From Nocardia sp. BMG51109 (GTDB lineage Bacteria > Actinomycetota > Actinomycetes > Mycobacteriales > Mycobacteriaceae), in NCBI RefSeq assembly GCF_000526215.1, contig NZ_JAFQ01000004.1, positions 2,418,001-2,482,000 of the forward strand: DNA of 64,000 nt, in the 5' to 3' direction. Below the pieces are notes generated by a model, which ran no database searches, was not told the DNA's origin, and saw only the letters and a list, made by a program, of their open reading frames with translations. The position numbers and the translations under genes are program-made. Below are positions 35,134 to 44,295 of the stretch, piece after piece; within the stretch, counting starts at the first letter, position 1, and the number at the start of each line of letters is the position of its first letter.

Positions 35134-36510
35134 TCACCCGAGCCAGTCGAGCACCGATGCCGCCGTCCAGGACTGTTGCATGCTGCCCAGCGGCGCGCCG
35201 GTGAACGGGTCGTAGTACTCGGCGAAGCTGCCGTCGCTCGCCTGGCGCAGGCCCTCGGCGCGCAGCATGAACGAGCGCTCGGCCCAGCCGCGCCGGGCGA
35301 ACACCCAGGAGAACAGCCAGCTCATCACCGGCCACACCGGGCCGCGCCAATATTCGCGCCGGCGGAAGTCCTTCGACACGGGCGACGTCGACGGCGGCAG
35401 CGCGTAGTACAGGTCCGGGTGGCCGCAGAAGCGCGGGCCCTCGAACAGCCGCAGCAGGCTGCGCTCGGTGTCGCGGGGCAGGCCGCCGCACAGCAGCGGC
35501 GAGAACATGGCCAGCGTCTCGGTGGTGATCCAGCGGCCCAGGCGCACATCGAAGTCGCGGGCCGCGCCCGTGCGGGAATCGGTGGTGGCGACGACCCCGG
35601 CGCGGAAGTAATCGGCCCACTCGTACAGCTCGCGCACGTCGGCGTGCGGCAGCCGATAGTCCTCGCCGATATTCGCCAGCACCTCGCAGGCCAGCGCGAA
35701 GATCGCGGTGACGAACACGTCCTCCACCGCGAAGCCCATCGTCGCGGCCAGTTGGAAATCGTCGTATCCACACCGCCGCATCTGCTCCACCAGCCACATG
35801 TAGCGGTCGTATTCGCGGTCGCTGGGGCGCTGCGCCGCGTCCACCAGGGTGATGTCGGCGCGCTCGTAGGGCGTCAGGTCGCCGGGGATCACGTTCTCGT
35901 ACGCGCGGTCCCAGCGCGGGGAGTTGTCCATCCCGGACTCCCAGCCGTGGTACAGCGTGATGCGGCCGTTCTGCTTGGGGTCGCGCGCGTGCGCCAGCCA
36001 GCGGTGCCAGCGCATCAGGTCGGGCCAGCGCCGATCGAGGAATGCCTCGGCGACCGAGCGGGTGCTGCGGCCGTGCCGGCGGGAGTGGTCCAGGATCCGC
36101 TGGACCGCGATGGCGTGCACGGGCGGCTGGGTGATCCCGGAGGTGTCCGGGCCGTCGGGTGCGTTGGCGGCCAGACGGCGGCACTCCCAGCGGGACGGCC
36201 CCGGGAAATATCCGTCCACACCGTTGGCGAACACGATGTGCGGGATCATCCCGTTCTTCCACTGCGCCGACAGCAGCGTGTCGAGTTCGACCACCGCGCG
36301 TTCCACGCTCAGCGGGGCTAGGCCCACCGCGACGAACGCCGCGTCCCAGCTCCACATGTGCGGGTACAGCTTGGGTGCGGCGCTGGTCATGGTGCCCAGG
36401 TCGTTACCTCGCAGGAGGTACGCGGCCCGGGCAGCCAGCTGTGTCGGTGTGAATCCGGGCCCGTTCATACCCCTATTCTGCGACGTCACCTTCAGGTACG
36501 CGTGCCGCAC
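35134..36510 (-). CDS. ggh: glucosylglycerate hydrolase (GH63), mycobacterial GgH type
   Basis: 458 residues by this start. The core agrees almost residue for residue with what I recall of the Mycobacterium hassiacum enzyme: FTPTQLAARAAYLLRGNDLG, LYPHMWSWDAAFVA, HGWESGMDNSPRWD (likely general acid Asp) and SDGSFAEYYDPFTG (likely base Glu), ending SWTAASVLDWLG. It releases glucose and glycerate from the compatible solute glucosylglycerate, used during recovery from nitrogen starvation. GTG at 36510 has GGAGGG 7 nt upstream; ATG 36468 would give 444 residues, nearer the known length, but with poor ribosome-site spacing. Confidence 0.9.
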   Translation of the reverse strand: MRHAYLKVTSQNRGMNGPGFTPTQLAARAAYLLRGNDLGTMTSAAPKLYPHMWSWDAAFVAVGLAPLSVERAVVELDTLLSAQWKNGMIPHIVFANGVDGYFPGPSRWECRRLAANAPDGPDTSGITQPPVHAIAVQRILDHSRRHGRSTRSVAEAFLDRRWPDLMRWHRWLAHARDPKQNGRITLYHGWESGMDNSPRWDRAYENVIPGDLTPYERADITLVDAAQRPSDREYDRYMWLVEQMRRCGYDDFQLAATMGFAVEDVFVTAIFALACEVLANIGEDYRLPHADVRELYEWADYFRAGVVATTDSRTGAARDFDVRLGRWITTETLAMFSPLLCGGLPRDTERSLLRLFEGPRFCGHPDLYYALPPSTSPVSKDFRRREYWRGPVWPVMSWLFSWVFARRGWAERSFMLRAEGLRQASDGSFAEYYDPFTGAPLGSMQQSWTAASVLDWLG

Positions 36511-36774
36511 GGTCCCACCCTCCGGCCGGTGCGATGCCGGCTGCTGTTCGGCAGTACTCACACTGTTCGCCTCGGTTCGTGATTCCGGTTGCCGAGATTG
36601 ATACACCCGGCCGCGGGGTGCTCGCCACCCGTGGGGTGACTGTTTGCTCACACCGGCCATTGCGTGCATCGTCGCGGCCGTCTCCGGGGTTACGGGCGGC
36701 ATGCCCGCGAATCGCTCGAACGCCGGCCGGTGCTTGCCGGCCGGGTGCTCGCGCCCGCGTGCCGTCGCCCCGGT

Positions 36775-36780
36775 TACGGT
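36775..36780 (+). promoter_or_regulatory. candidate -10 box (TACGGT), leaderless SDR gene
   Basis: TANNNT box 6 nt before ATG 36787, which also sets the start over longer in-frame extensions. Confidence 0.4.
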
Positions 36781-36786
36781 GATCGC

Positions 36787-37488
36787 ATGGCCGCATCCAG
36801 CTCCGACCTCTCGAAGCCGACCGCGCTGATCACCGGGGCGAGCCGGGGACTCGGCGCCGCCATCGCCCGGGAACTGGCGCCCGGCCGCGATCTGCTGCTC
36901 GGCGCGCGCTCCGCGGACGCGCTGACCGGCATCCTGGCCGAATTGCCCGGTGCCGCACCGTGGCCGGTGGAGCTGACCGACTACGCCGCGGTGCGGCGCG
37001 CGGCCGCGCCGATCGAGCGGCTGGACGTGCTCGTGCACAACGCCGGCATCGCCGAACTGGGCACCCTGGCGGAGTCGTCGGTCGAGCAGTGGCGAAACAC
37101 CTTGGAGGCCAACCTGATCGCGGTGGCCGAACTGACCCGGCTTCTGCTCCCCGCCTTGCGGGCGGCCAAAGGCCATGTGGTGCTGATCAATTCGGGCGCC
37201 GGGCTGCGCGCCAACCCGGGCTGGGGTGTGTACGCGGCGAGCAAGTTCGGCCTGCGCGCCTTCGGTGACGCGCTGCGCGCCGAGGAGCCGGACCTGCGCG
37301 TGACCTCGGTGCACCCCGGCCGCATCGCCACGGAGATGCAGCGCGCCATCGTCGCCGGCGAGGGCCGCGAGTTCGACCCGAACGAGTTCCTCACCCCCGA
37401 GACGGTCGCCCGGGCGGTGCGGAATGCGATCGAGACACCCGGCGACGCTCATCCGACCGAGATCGTGCTGCGGCCGATCGCGCGCTGA
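36787..37488 (+). CDS. short-chain dehydrogenase/reductase
   Basis: 233 residues, classical SDR. Cofactor loop TALITGASRGLGAAIA, NAG motif VLVHNAGIAELG, catalytic Ser in VVLINSGAG, and YAASK with Tyr/Lys (GVYAASKFGLRAF). The glycine motif followed by GARSADA suggests NADP(H). ATG at 36787 fits a leaderless transcript. Substrate unknown. It ends 18 bp from the converging leuS stop. Confidence 0.9.
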   Translation: MAASSSDLSKPTALITGASRGLGAAIARELAPGRDLLLGARSADALTGILAELPGAAPWPVELTDYAAVRRAAAPIERLDVLVHNAGIAELGTLAESSVEQWRNTLEANLIAVAELTRLLLPALRAAKGHVVLINSGAGLRANPGWGVYAASKFGLRAFGDALRAEEPDLRVTSVHPGRIATEMQRAIVAGEGREFDPNEFLTPETVARAVRNAIETPGDAHPTEIVLRPIAR

Positions 37489-37506
37489 CCGGCGGCCGCC
37501 GTCCGC

Positions 37507-40461
37507 CTACGCCACGACGTTGACCAGGCGGCCCGGGACGACGATGACCTTGCGGGGCTGCTTGCCGTTCAGGAACTCCAGCAGCTTCTCGTCGGTCAGG
37601 GCGGCCGATTCGATGGTCTGCCGGTCGGCGTCGGCGGGGACGCTGATGCGGCTGCGGACCTTGCCGTTGACCTGGATCGGGTACTCGACCGAATCCTCCA
37701 CCAGCAGTGCGGGATCCGCGACGGGGAACGGGCCGTGTGCCAGCGCGTCGCTGTGCCCCAGCCGTTCCCACAGTTCCTCCGCGATGTGCGGGGCCATCGG
37801 CGCCAGCATCAGCACCAGCGGCTCCACCACCGACCGCGGCGCGCCCTGCGGGTACCCCTTGGTCAGGTGGTTGGTCAGCTCGATCAGCTTGGCGCCTGCG
37901 GTGTTGTCGCGCAGCGCGGCATAGTCGGCGTCGACGCCGTCGATCGTCTTGTGCAGCAGGCGCAGTGTGCCGCCGGACGGTTCGGCGTCGGTGGTGCGCA
38001 CCGCGCCGCTCTCCTCGTCGACGACCAGGCGCCACACCCGCTGCAGGAACCGGTGCGCGCCGACGACGTCCTTGGTCGCCCACGGCCGCGAGGTGTCCAG
38101 CGGACCCATCGCCATCTCGTAGAAGCGGAACGTGTCGGCCCCGTACAGGTCGTACATCTCGTCCGGCGAGACGGCGTTGCGCAGCGACTTGCCGATCTTG
38201 CCGTACTCCTGGAAGACCTCGTGCTCGACGTCGTCCCCGTCGGTCCAGAAGAACTTGCCCAGCCGCTCCTCGACCTCGGCGGCCGGCACGTACGCGCCGC
38301 GCTTGTCGGTGTAGGCGTAGGCCTGGATGTAGCCCTGGTTGAACAGCCGGCGATACGGTTCCGGACCGGACACGTCACCCAGGTCGAACAGCACCTTCTG
38401 CCAGAACCGCGCGTACAGCAGGTGCAGCACCGCGTGCTCGACGCCGCCGACGTACAGATCGACGCCGCCCGGATCGTCCGGGCCGTGCTCGGCCGGGCGG
38501 GGGCCCAGCCAGTACCGCTCGTTCTCCGGCGCGGCCAGTGCCTCGGTATTGGTCGGATCGGTGTAGCGCAGCTGATACCAGGAGCTGCCCGCCCACTGCG
38601 GCATCACGTTGGTGTCGCGGCGGTAGGTCTTGGGCCCGTCGCCCAGGTCCAGTTCGACGTTCACCCAGTCGGTGGCCTTGGCCAGCGGCGGCGACGGTTC
38701 GGAATCGGCGTCGTCGGGATCGAAGGTGACCGGCGCGAAGTCCTTGACCTCCGGCAGTTCCACCGGCAGCAGGGATTCCGGCAGCGCGTGCGCCTGCCCG
38801 TCCTCGTCGTAGACGATCGGGAACGGCTCGCCCCAGTAACGCTGGCGCGCGAACAGCCAGTCGCGCAGCTTGTACTGCACGGTGCCGCGGCCGTGGCCGT
38901 CGGCCTCCAGATGCTCGACGACCTTCGCCTTCGCGGCCTCGATGTCCAGGCCGTTCAGATAGTCGGAGTTCACCAGCACACCGTCACCGGAGTATGCGGC
39001 CGTCGAAACATCGCCGCCGGCAACGACTTCCACGATCGGCAGGCCGAAGGCGGAGGCGAACTCCCAGTCGCGCTGATCGTGGCCGGGCACGGCCATGATG
39101 GCACCGGTACCGTAGCCGCTCAGCACGTAGTCGGCGATGAACACCGGAACCTGCTCGCCGTTCACCGGGTTGGTCGCGTGCACGCCCAGGAAGACGCCCG
39201 TCTTCTCCTTGTTCTCCTGGCGTTCCAGATCCGACTTCGCCGCGATCGACTCGCGGTAGGCCGCAACGGCTTTCGCGGGGGTGTCGGAGCCGAAGGTCCA
39301 GCGCTCGTCGACGCCCGCCGGGTACCGCGCGGCGACCAGCCGGTCCACCAGTTCGTGTTCGGGCGCCAGCACCACGTACGTCGCACCGAACAGGGTGTCG
39401 GGCCGGGTGGTGAACACCTCGACCGTCTCCGCTGTGTCGATGGCGGGGCTTCCGGGTCCCTCCTTCGTCGCGGCCGCTGCGGTAGGGTCGTCTCCCGCCC
39501 GTCCCGTCGCTGATCCCGCGCCGGCCGGGAACGTGACCTGCGCGCCCCGCGACCGGCCGATCCAGTTGCGCTGCATGGTCTTCACGTTGTCCGGCCACTC
39601 CAGCAGGTCCAGATCGTCGACCAGCCGGTCGGAGTAGGCGGTGATGCGCATCATCCACTGCCGCAGGCGCTTGCGGAACACGGGGAAGTTGCCCCGCTCG
39701 CTGCGTCCCTCGGCGGTGACCTCCTCGTTGGCCAGCACCGTGCCCAGGCCGGGGCACCAGTTGACCACCGAATCCGACTGGTACACCAGGCGATAGGAGT
39801 CCAGCAGCTCGCCGCGCTCGGCCCGGGACAGCTCCGCCCAGGCCCGGCCGCCGTCGATGTCGCGCTCGCCCGCGGCGAATTCGGCCTCCAGCTCGGCGAT
39901 CGGGCGGGCCTTGTTCGCCGCCGTGTCGTACCAGGCGTTGTAGATGCGCAGGAAGATCCACTGCGTCCACTTGTAGAACTCGGGATCGGTGGTGGCGAAC
40001 GAGCGCCGCCGGTCGTGGCCCAGGCCCAGGCGGTCCAGCTGGCGCCGCATGTTCTTGATGTTGGCCTCGGTGGTCTGCCGGGGATGCGCGCCGGTCTGCA
40101 CCGCGTACTGCTCGGCGGGCAGGCCGAAGGCGTCGTAGCCCAGGGCATGCAGCACGTTGCGGCCGCGCATCCGGTGGAAGCGGGCGAACGTGTCGGTGGC
40201 GATGTAGCCCAGCGGATGGCCGACGTGCAGGCCCGCGCCGGACGGGTACGGGAACATGTCCTGGATGAACAGCTTGTCGACCGGCGTCTCGCCGCGCAGC
40301 GGGCCGACCGGGTTGGGCGCCTGGAAGGTGCCGCGCTCGTCCCATGCCCGCTGCCACTTGCGCTCGATGCGGCCGGCGAGGTCGGCGTTGTAGCGGTGTG
40401 CGGGCACGTCGCTGTCGCCGGCTGTCGCGCCGACCGGATCGGTTACACGAGTGTCCTGCAC
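37507..40461 (-). CDS. leuS: leucyl-tRNA synthetase
   Basis: 984 residues. HIGH-type motif in [21 protein letters not shown]1 editing domain ([23 protein letters not shown]), a zinc-free connective region and the KMSKS equivalent as [15 protein letters not shown]. The enzyme carries an Ala/Gly/Asp-rich insertion just before the editing domain (around 39430-39530). The start is GTG at 40461, weak ribosome site AGG. Essential single-copy gene; divergent from the SdpI gene. Confidence 0.96.
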   Translation of the reverse strand: MQDTRVTDPVGATAGDSDVPAHRYNADLAGRIERKWQRAWDERGTFQAPNPVGPLRGETPVDKLFIQDMFPYPSGAGLHVGHPLGYIATDTFARFHRMRGRNVLHALGYDAFGLPAEQYAVQTGAHPRQTTEANIKNMRRQLDRLGLGHDRRRSFATTDPEFYKWTQWIFLRIYNAWYDTAANKARPIAELEAEFAAGERDIDGGRAWAELSRAERGELLDSYRLVYQSDSVVNWCPGLGTVLANEEVTAEGRSERGNFPVFRKRLRQWMMRITAYSDRLVDDLDLLEWPDNVKTMQRNWIGRSRGAQVTFPAGAGSATGRAGDDPTAAAATKEGPGSPAIDTAETVEVFTTRPDTLFGATYVVLAPEHELVDRLVAARYPAGVDERWTFGSDTPAKAVAAYRESIAAKSDLERQENKEKTGVFLGVHATNPVNGEQVPVFIADYVLSGYGTGAIMAVPGHDQRDWEFASAFGLPIVEVVAGGDVSTAAYSGDGVLVNSDYLNGLDIEAAKAKVVEHLEADGHGRGTVQYKLRDWLFARQRYWGEPFPIVYDEDGQAHALPESLLPVELPEVKDFAPVTFDPDDADSEPSPPLAKATDWVNVELDLGDGPKTYRRDTNVMPQWAGSSWYQLRYTDPTNTEALAAPENERYWLGPRPAEHGPDDPGGVDLYVGGVEHAVLHLLYARFWQKVLFDLGDVSGPEPYRRLFNQGYIQAYAYTDKRGAYVPAAEVEERLGKFFWTDGDDVEHEVFQEYGKIGKSLRNAVSPDEMYDLYGADTFRFYEMAMGPLDTSRPWATKDVVGAHRFLQRVWRLVVDEESGAVRTTDAEPSGGTLRLLHKTIDGVDADYAALRDNTAGAKLIELTNHLTKGYPQGAPRSVVEPLVLMLAPMAPHIAEELWERLGHSDALAHGPFPVADPALLVEDSVEYPIQVNGKVRSRISVPADADRQTIESAALTDEKLLEFLNGKQPRKVIVVPGRLVNVVA

Positions 40462-40601
40462 GGTCCTGCCTTCTGGTCGCCGATGTCCCCGGAATGAACG
40501 CCCCCGGAATGAACGTCGCTACCAGGGTAGAGCGTGCGCATGTCAGAGCCCAAAAAGGGTTCCCGGGGGACCTCCGCGAACGCCGCCTTTTCACACCCGG
40601 G

Positions 40602-40607
40602 TACCGT
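40602..40607 (+). promoter_or_regulatory. candidate -10 box (TACCGT), leaderless SdpI gene
   Basis: TANNNT box 7 nt before GTG 40615; this decides the start against the in-frame ATG at 40534. Confidence 0.4.
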
Positions 40608-40614
40608 ATGCGAG

Positions 40615-41016
40615 GTGTTCGTGCTGGCGCTGATCCTGTTCGTGCTGGCGGTGGTGGCCGTCGTCACCGGGGTGCTCGGGCTGACCGGTTCCCTGCCTCG
40701 CAATCGCTTCTTCGGTGTGCACACCGAGGCTGCCCTGCGCACGGACGAGACCTTCCGGGTCGCCAACCGGGTCGCGGCCCCCACCTCCTTCGGCGCGGGG
40801 GTGCTGCTCGCCGCGGGCGGGATGATCGCGCTGCTGGCGGGCGGGATCGTGGGCCTGATCGGTGCGCTGCTGGCCGCGGTGATCGCGCTGTTCGTGCTCG
40901 GCGCGGGCGCGAACGCCGGCGCGGGGGCCATCGCCGGACTCGCCTCCGCGAGCGGTGGTTGCGGCCAGGCGTGCGGGGCCTGCTCGCTGCGCGACGCCTG
41001 CCGATCGGCCGACTGA
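40615..41016 (+). CDS. SdpI family membrane protein
   Basis: 133 residues. Helix 1 (VLALILFVLAVVAVVTGVLGL), the SdpI motif GSLPRNRFFGVHTEAALRTDE and FRVANRVAAPT, then two further helices. The tail has a Cys cluster GGCGQACGACSLRDAC (C-x3-C-x2-C-x5-C) also seen in related actinobacterial proteins. In Bacillus SdpI is an immunity/signalling protein; the role here is unknown. GTG at 40615 is chosen from the TACCGT box; ATG 40534 would add a polar tail. TGATG overlap with the HAD gene. Confidence 0.75.
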   Translation: MFVLALILFVLAVVAVVTGVLGLTGSLPRNRFFGVHTEAALRTDETFRVANRVAAPTSFGAGVLLAAGGMIALLAGGIVGLIGALLAAVIALFVLGAGANAGAGAIAGLASASGGCGQACGACSLRDACRSAD

Positions 41017-41642
41017 TGCGCCCGCCGCTCACGGTCGGCTTCGACCTCGACATGACCCTGATCGATTCCCGTCCCGGCATCCGCGCCTGCTATCGAGCGC
41101 TGTCCGAACGCACCGGCACCCACATCGACTGGGATCTGACGATCACCAGGCTCGGCCCGCCGCTGGAGGACGAGCTCGCGCACTGGTTCCCGGCCGCCGA
41201 CGTCGCGGCGATGGCCGACCTCTACCGCGAGATGTATCCCGGCCACGCCGTCACCGGAACGCTCGCGATGCCCGGCGCGCGCGAGGCCATCGAGGCCGTG
41301 CGCGCCGCGGGCGGCAGCACGCTGGTGGTCACGGCCAAATACCAGCCCAACGCCGAACTGCACCTGACCGAGCTGGACATTCCCACGGATGCGGTCGTCG
41401 GCGATCTGTGGGCGGAACGCAAGGCACACGCCCTGCGCGAACACGGCGCGAGCATCTACGTCGGCGACCACACCGGCGACGTGCTCGGCGCCCGCACCGC
41501 CGGCGCCTACTCCGTCGCCGTCACCACCGGCCCCTGCGACGCCGAGGAGCTACGCGCCGCGGGCGCGGACGTCGTGCTGACCGACCTGACGGACTTCCCC
41601 GATTGGCTGGACGGCTACCTCGACACCGTGCGCTCCGCCTGA
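41016..41642 (+). CDS. HAD family hydrolase (phosphatase-like)
   Basis: 208 residues. HAD motif I as VGFDLDMTLIDSRPG (nucleophile Asp and acid Asp), motif II Thr in STLVVTAKYQ, Lys in AERKAHAL and acidic motif YVGDHTGDVLGA. A helical cap lies between motifs I and II, as in phosphoglycolate-type phosphatases. The ATG shares a base with the SdpI stop (TGATG), so the two are coupled. Substrate unknown. Confidence 0.88.
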   Translation: MRPPLTVGFDLDMTLIDSRPGIRACYRALSERTGTHIDWDLTITRLGPPLEDELAHWFPAADVAAMADLYREMYPGHAVTGTLAMPGAREAIEAVRAAGGSTLVVTAKYQPNAELHLTELDIPTDAVVGDLWAERKAHALREHGASIYVGDHTGDVLGARTAGAYSVAVTTGPCDAEELRAAGADVVLTDLTDFPDWLDGYLDTVRSA

Positions 41643-41683
41643 CCACGACGGGATCAGGGCTTCCGGGCGTCACCGAGGGCAGA

Positions 41684-41721
41684 CGAACGCTCCCGGGACG
41701 AGGTCGTCCCGGGAGCGTTCG
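41684..41721. terminator. 18-bp inverted repeat between convergent genes
   Basis: CGAACGCTCCCGGGACGA and its exact reverse complement are separated by only GG; the folded form would have about 16 bp and a 6-nt loop. It sits between the HAD stop (41642) and the converging ABC permease stop (41737). Confidence 0.8.
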
Positions 41722-41736
41722 GTCCGGCGTGCCGGC

Positions 41737-42504
41737 TCAGGTGGTCCTGCGGCGGAATGTGGTTTTCGCCCAGAGGTAGCCGACGATCGCGATGCCCGCG
41801 CACCAGGCGAGGGCGATGAGGGCGTTGTTGCCGATCTCCGTGCCCATCAGCAGGCCGCGCAGGGTCTCGGTGATCGGGGTGAAGGGCTGGTACTCGGCGA
41901 ACTGGCGGACGCCGGTCGGCATGGTGTCGGTCGGGACCAGGCCGCTGCCGAGCATCGGCAGGTATACGACGGGCATGGGGGTGTTGCTGGCGCTCTCCGG
42001 ATTCGAGGCCGAGACGCCGAAACCCGCACCGAGCCAGTTCAATGCGAAGACCACCACCGTCAGCAGGCCCACCGCGGCCACCCATTCGAGCGGGTCGGCA
42101 TTCGGCCGGAACCCGAGCAGCAGCGCGACGCCGACCATCAGGGTGATGCCCAGCAGCCCCTGGATCAGCGTGCCGAGCACCTCGCCGGTGAGTATCGCGG
42201 AGTGCGACATCGACATGGTGCGAAAGCGATTGACGATGCCCTTGGTCATATCCGTCGCCACCGACACCGAGACCGATGTGACCAGCAGCGCCGGGACCAG
42301 CAGGATGATGCCCGGGGCGAGGTAGTCGATGTAGTCGCCGTCGATGGCGCCGCCGAGCGCGCCGCCGAACACGTAGTTGAACATCAGCAGCAGCACGACG
42401 GGCAGGGCGATCAACATCACCGTCATGCCGGGATAACGCTTGGCGTGCACCATATTCCGGCGCAGCATGGTGGCGGTATCGGCCACCGCATAGGTGGTGC
42501 TCAT
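41737..42504 (-). CDS. ABC-2 type permease, DrrB-like
   Basis: 255 residues with six hydrophobic segments. Typical ABC-2 drug-exporter features: MVHAKRYPGMTVMLIALPVVLLLMF start, YIDYLAPGIILL and the re-entrant-type FRTMSMSHSAILTGEV loop. ATG at 42504 overlaps the ATPase stop (ATGA), so the two proteins form one exporter. Third gene of the EXLDI-ATPase-permease operon. Substrate unknown; the divergent biosynthetic operon makes its product a candidate. Confidence 0.9.
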   Translation of the reverse strand: MSTTYAVADTATMLRRNMVHAKRYPGMTVMLIALPVVLLLMFNYVFGGALGGAIDGDYIDYLAPGIILLVPALLVTSVSVSVATDMTKGIVNRFRTMSMSHSAILTGEVLGTLIQGLLGITLMVGVALLLGFRPNADPLEWVAAVGLLTVVVFALNWLGAGFGVSASNPESASNTPMPVVYLPMLGSGLVPTDTMPTGVRQFAEYQPFTPITETLRGLLMGTEIGNNALIALAWCAGIAIVGYLWAKTTFRRRTT

Positions 42505-43466
42505 GACACGGTTTCCTTTTCGGGAACGTCGGGAACGGGTTGTCCGGTGAGGGTGAGGAATACGTCGTCGAGATCGGGGGTGTGCACGGCCAGCCCCTCG
42601 GGTTCGATGTCGGCGGCGTCGAGCCGGTCCAGCACGGCGCGCAGCGAACGCACGCCGCCGTCGCTGGGGATCGCGAGGGTCGGGTCGTCGGCCTGCGGCA
42701 CGCCGCCGAGCAGCCGCGCCGCGATGTCCAGGGCGGCGCGATCGGCGAACGTCAACCGGATGTGGCCACCGGGGACCAGCCGTTTCAGCTCGCCGGGTGT
42801 GCCCTGCGCGACGATGCGGCCGTGGTCGAGGACCGCGATCCGGTCCGCGAGCTGATCCGCCTCCTCCAGGTACTGCGTGGTGAGGAAGACCGTCACGCCG
42901 TCCGCGACCAGCTCGCGGATGATCTCCCACATGCCGCGGCGGCTGCGTGGATCGAGACCGGTGGTCGGCTCGTCCAGGAAGATCACCTGCGGATCGCCGA
43001 CCAGCGTCATGGCCAGGTCGAGCCGCCGGGTCATGCCGCCGGAGTAGGTGCCCGCCACCTTCTCGGCCGCCTCCACCAGGTCGAACCGGGCCAGCAGATC
43101 GTCCGCGCGGCGGCGGCCCTCCCCGCGCGGCAGATGATGCAGATCGCCCATCAGCAGCAGGTTCTCGCGACCGGTGAGCAGTTCGTCGACGGCGGAGAAC
43201 TGCCCGGTGACGCCGATGATCGCGCGCACCGCATCCGGATCGCCGGCGATATCGTGGCCGCCCACCCGGATCTCGCCACCGTCGGCGCGCAGCAGCGTGG
43301 ACAGGATGTGCACCATCGTGGTCTTGCCCGCGCCGTTGGGGCCGAGTAGCGAGAAGATGGTGCCTTCGCCGACGTTCAGGTCGATGCCGTCGAGCACGAC
43401 CTGGTCGCCGAAGGATTTCCGCAGGCCGGCGACCGCAATGGCCGGCGGGGGATATCCGGTGGTCAT
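42501..43466 (-). CDS. ABC exporter ATPase, DrrA-like
   Basis: 321 residues. Walker A GPNGAGKTT, signature YSGGMTRRLDLAM, Walker B QVIFLDEPTTGLDPRSRR, switch region LTTQYLEEADQLADR, and the C-terminal DrrA-type extension ending in LDDVFLTLTGQ. ATG at 43466 has GAGGG 6 nt upstream; longer forms lack a site. It lies 123 bp downstream of the EXLDI gene, same strand. Confidence 0.93.
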   Translation of the reverse strand: MTTGYPPPAIAVAGLRKSFGDQVVLDGIDLNVGEGTIFSLLGPNGAGKTTMVHILSTLLRADGGEIRVGGHDIAGDPDAVRAIIGVTGQFSAVDELLTGRENLLLMGDLHHLPRGEGRRRADDLLARFDLVEAAEKVAGTYSGGMTRRLDLAMTLVGDPQVIFLDEPTTGLDPRSRRGMWEIIRELVADGVTVFLTTQYLEEADQLADRIAVLDHGRIVAQGTPGELKRLVPGGHIRLTFADRAALDIAARLLGGVPQADDPTLAIPSDGGVRSLRAVLDRLDAADIEPEGLAVHTPDLDDVFLTLTGQPVPDVPEKETVS

Positions 43467-43589
43467 GGTTGTCCCTCTCATCAGTGAATGGTTATGAATG
43501 CATGAATCGGCCGCGCCGTGACCACTTCGACAGTGGCCAAGGGTGGGTTGTGCCGTATTCGGTTGTGCGGGAAAGGTTCCCGCCGAGGC

Positions 43590-44111
43590 TCAGATGTCGA
43601 GATCCTCGATCTGCGGATGCTCGACGATGTCGCGCACGCGCGCGTAGAGGTTGTTCGGGATCCTCCCCTTCAGATCGGTGACCGAGTCGTAGATGTCCAG
43701 CGTGAAATCGCCCCAGTCGGGATCGCCGACGCCGAGCAGCTTGCGCCAGTTGGTCAGGTCCTTGATCCAGTTGCCGCCGCTGTCGGTGGGATATTCGGCC
43801 CACGCGGAGGTCTGCATGTGCAGCGCGAACTTGCCCTTGCGGCTGCGGTACACGCGGATGTGTTGCTGGTGCTGATCGTTGATATCGCGGAACTCGCCCA
43901 GCAGGACCCCCGAGAAGCGGACCTGTCTGCCGCCGTTGTGGCCGACGCGCAGGACGACCTCCTCGTAGCCCTGCTGCCGGCCCTCCTCCAGTTCGATGAA
44001 CCGGCGCAGCGCCGTCACGATCGCCCCCGACAGATTGCCGCCGACCAACTCCTGCGCGCGCTGGAACAGGGGCAGGTCGTCGTCGGATACGTACACGGTC
44101 TTGTTGGGCAT
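43590..44111 (-). CDS. EXLDI family protein, putative ribbon-helix-helix regulator
   Basis: 173 residues ending in the family-defining EDLDI. The N-terminal KTVYVSDDDLPLFQRAQELV followed by GGNLSGAIVTALRRFIELEE has the strand-helix-helix pattern of Arc/MetJ-type DNA-binding proteins (my reading). The rest is a beta-rich domain (RVYRSRKGKFALHMQTSAWAEY, DIYDSVTDL). ATG at 44111 lies 7 nt after TATAGT, and a perfect palindrome overlaps that box, implying autoregulation. First gene of the exporter operon. Confidence 0.82.
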   Translation of the reverse strand: MPNKTVYVSDDDLPLFQRAQELVGGNLSGAIVTALRRFIELEEGRQQGYEEVVLRVGHNGGRQVRFSGVLLGEFRDINDQHQQHIRVYRSRKGKFALHMQTSAWAEYPTDSGGNWIKDLTNWRKLLGVGDPDWGDFTLDIYDSVTDLKGRIPNNLYARVRDIVEHPQIEDLDI

Positions 44112-44118
44112 GTGAATC

Positions 44119-44124
44119 ACTATA
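44119..44124 (-). promoter_or_regulatory. -10 box (TATAGT), leaderless EXLDI operon
   Basis: Good TATAAT match, 7 nt before the EXLDI ATG on the minus strand, sharing four bases with the palindrome at 44121-44136. Confidence 0.55.
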
Positions 44125-44136
44125 CGTAGACGTATA
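44121..44136. promoter_or_regulatory. 16-bp palindrome, candidate EXLDI operator
   Basis: TATACGT-AG-ACGTATA is a perfect 7+2+7 inverted repeat overlapping the -10 box of the EXLDI-DrrAB operon. Occupation would block that promoter; the divergent biosynthetic operon starts only 160 bp away. It contains TACGTA, as does the array at 13050-13085. Confidence 0.6.
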
Positions 44137-44295
44137 CATACACACAAGGGCTGTCGCGGAACGGCAACCGCCGGGCGTTGCCGGCAGGGGGTGCTCGGTT
44201 CAGCCCTAGGTGTGTGAACTCCCCGCTGCCGTGGGTCGTATTCCGGGCAGAGCGAACAACGATCGTGCGCTCGGGCCCGGCAGAAAGGAGCCCTC

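Noticed and set aside
36660..36770. GCCGGCCGG-type repeats upstream of the SDR gene
   Set aside because: Simple GC-rich repeats expected by composition; no phasing or promoter overlap.
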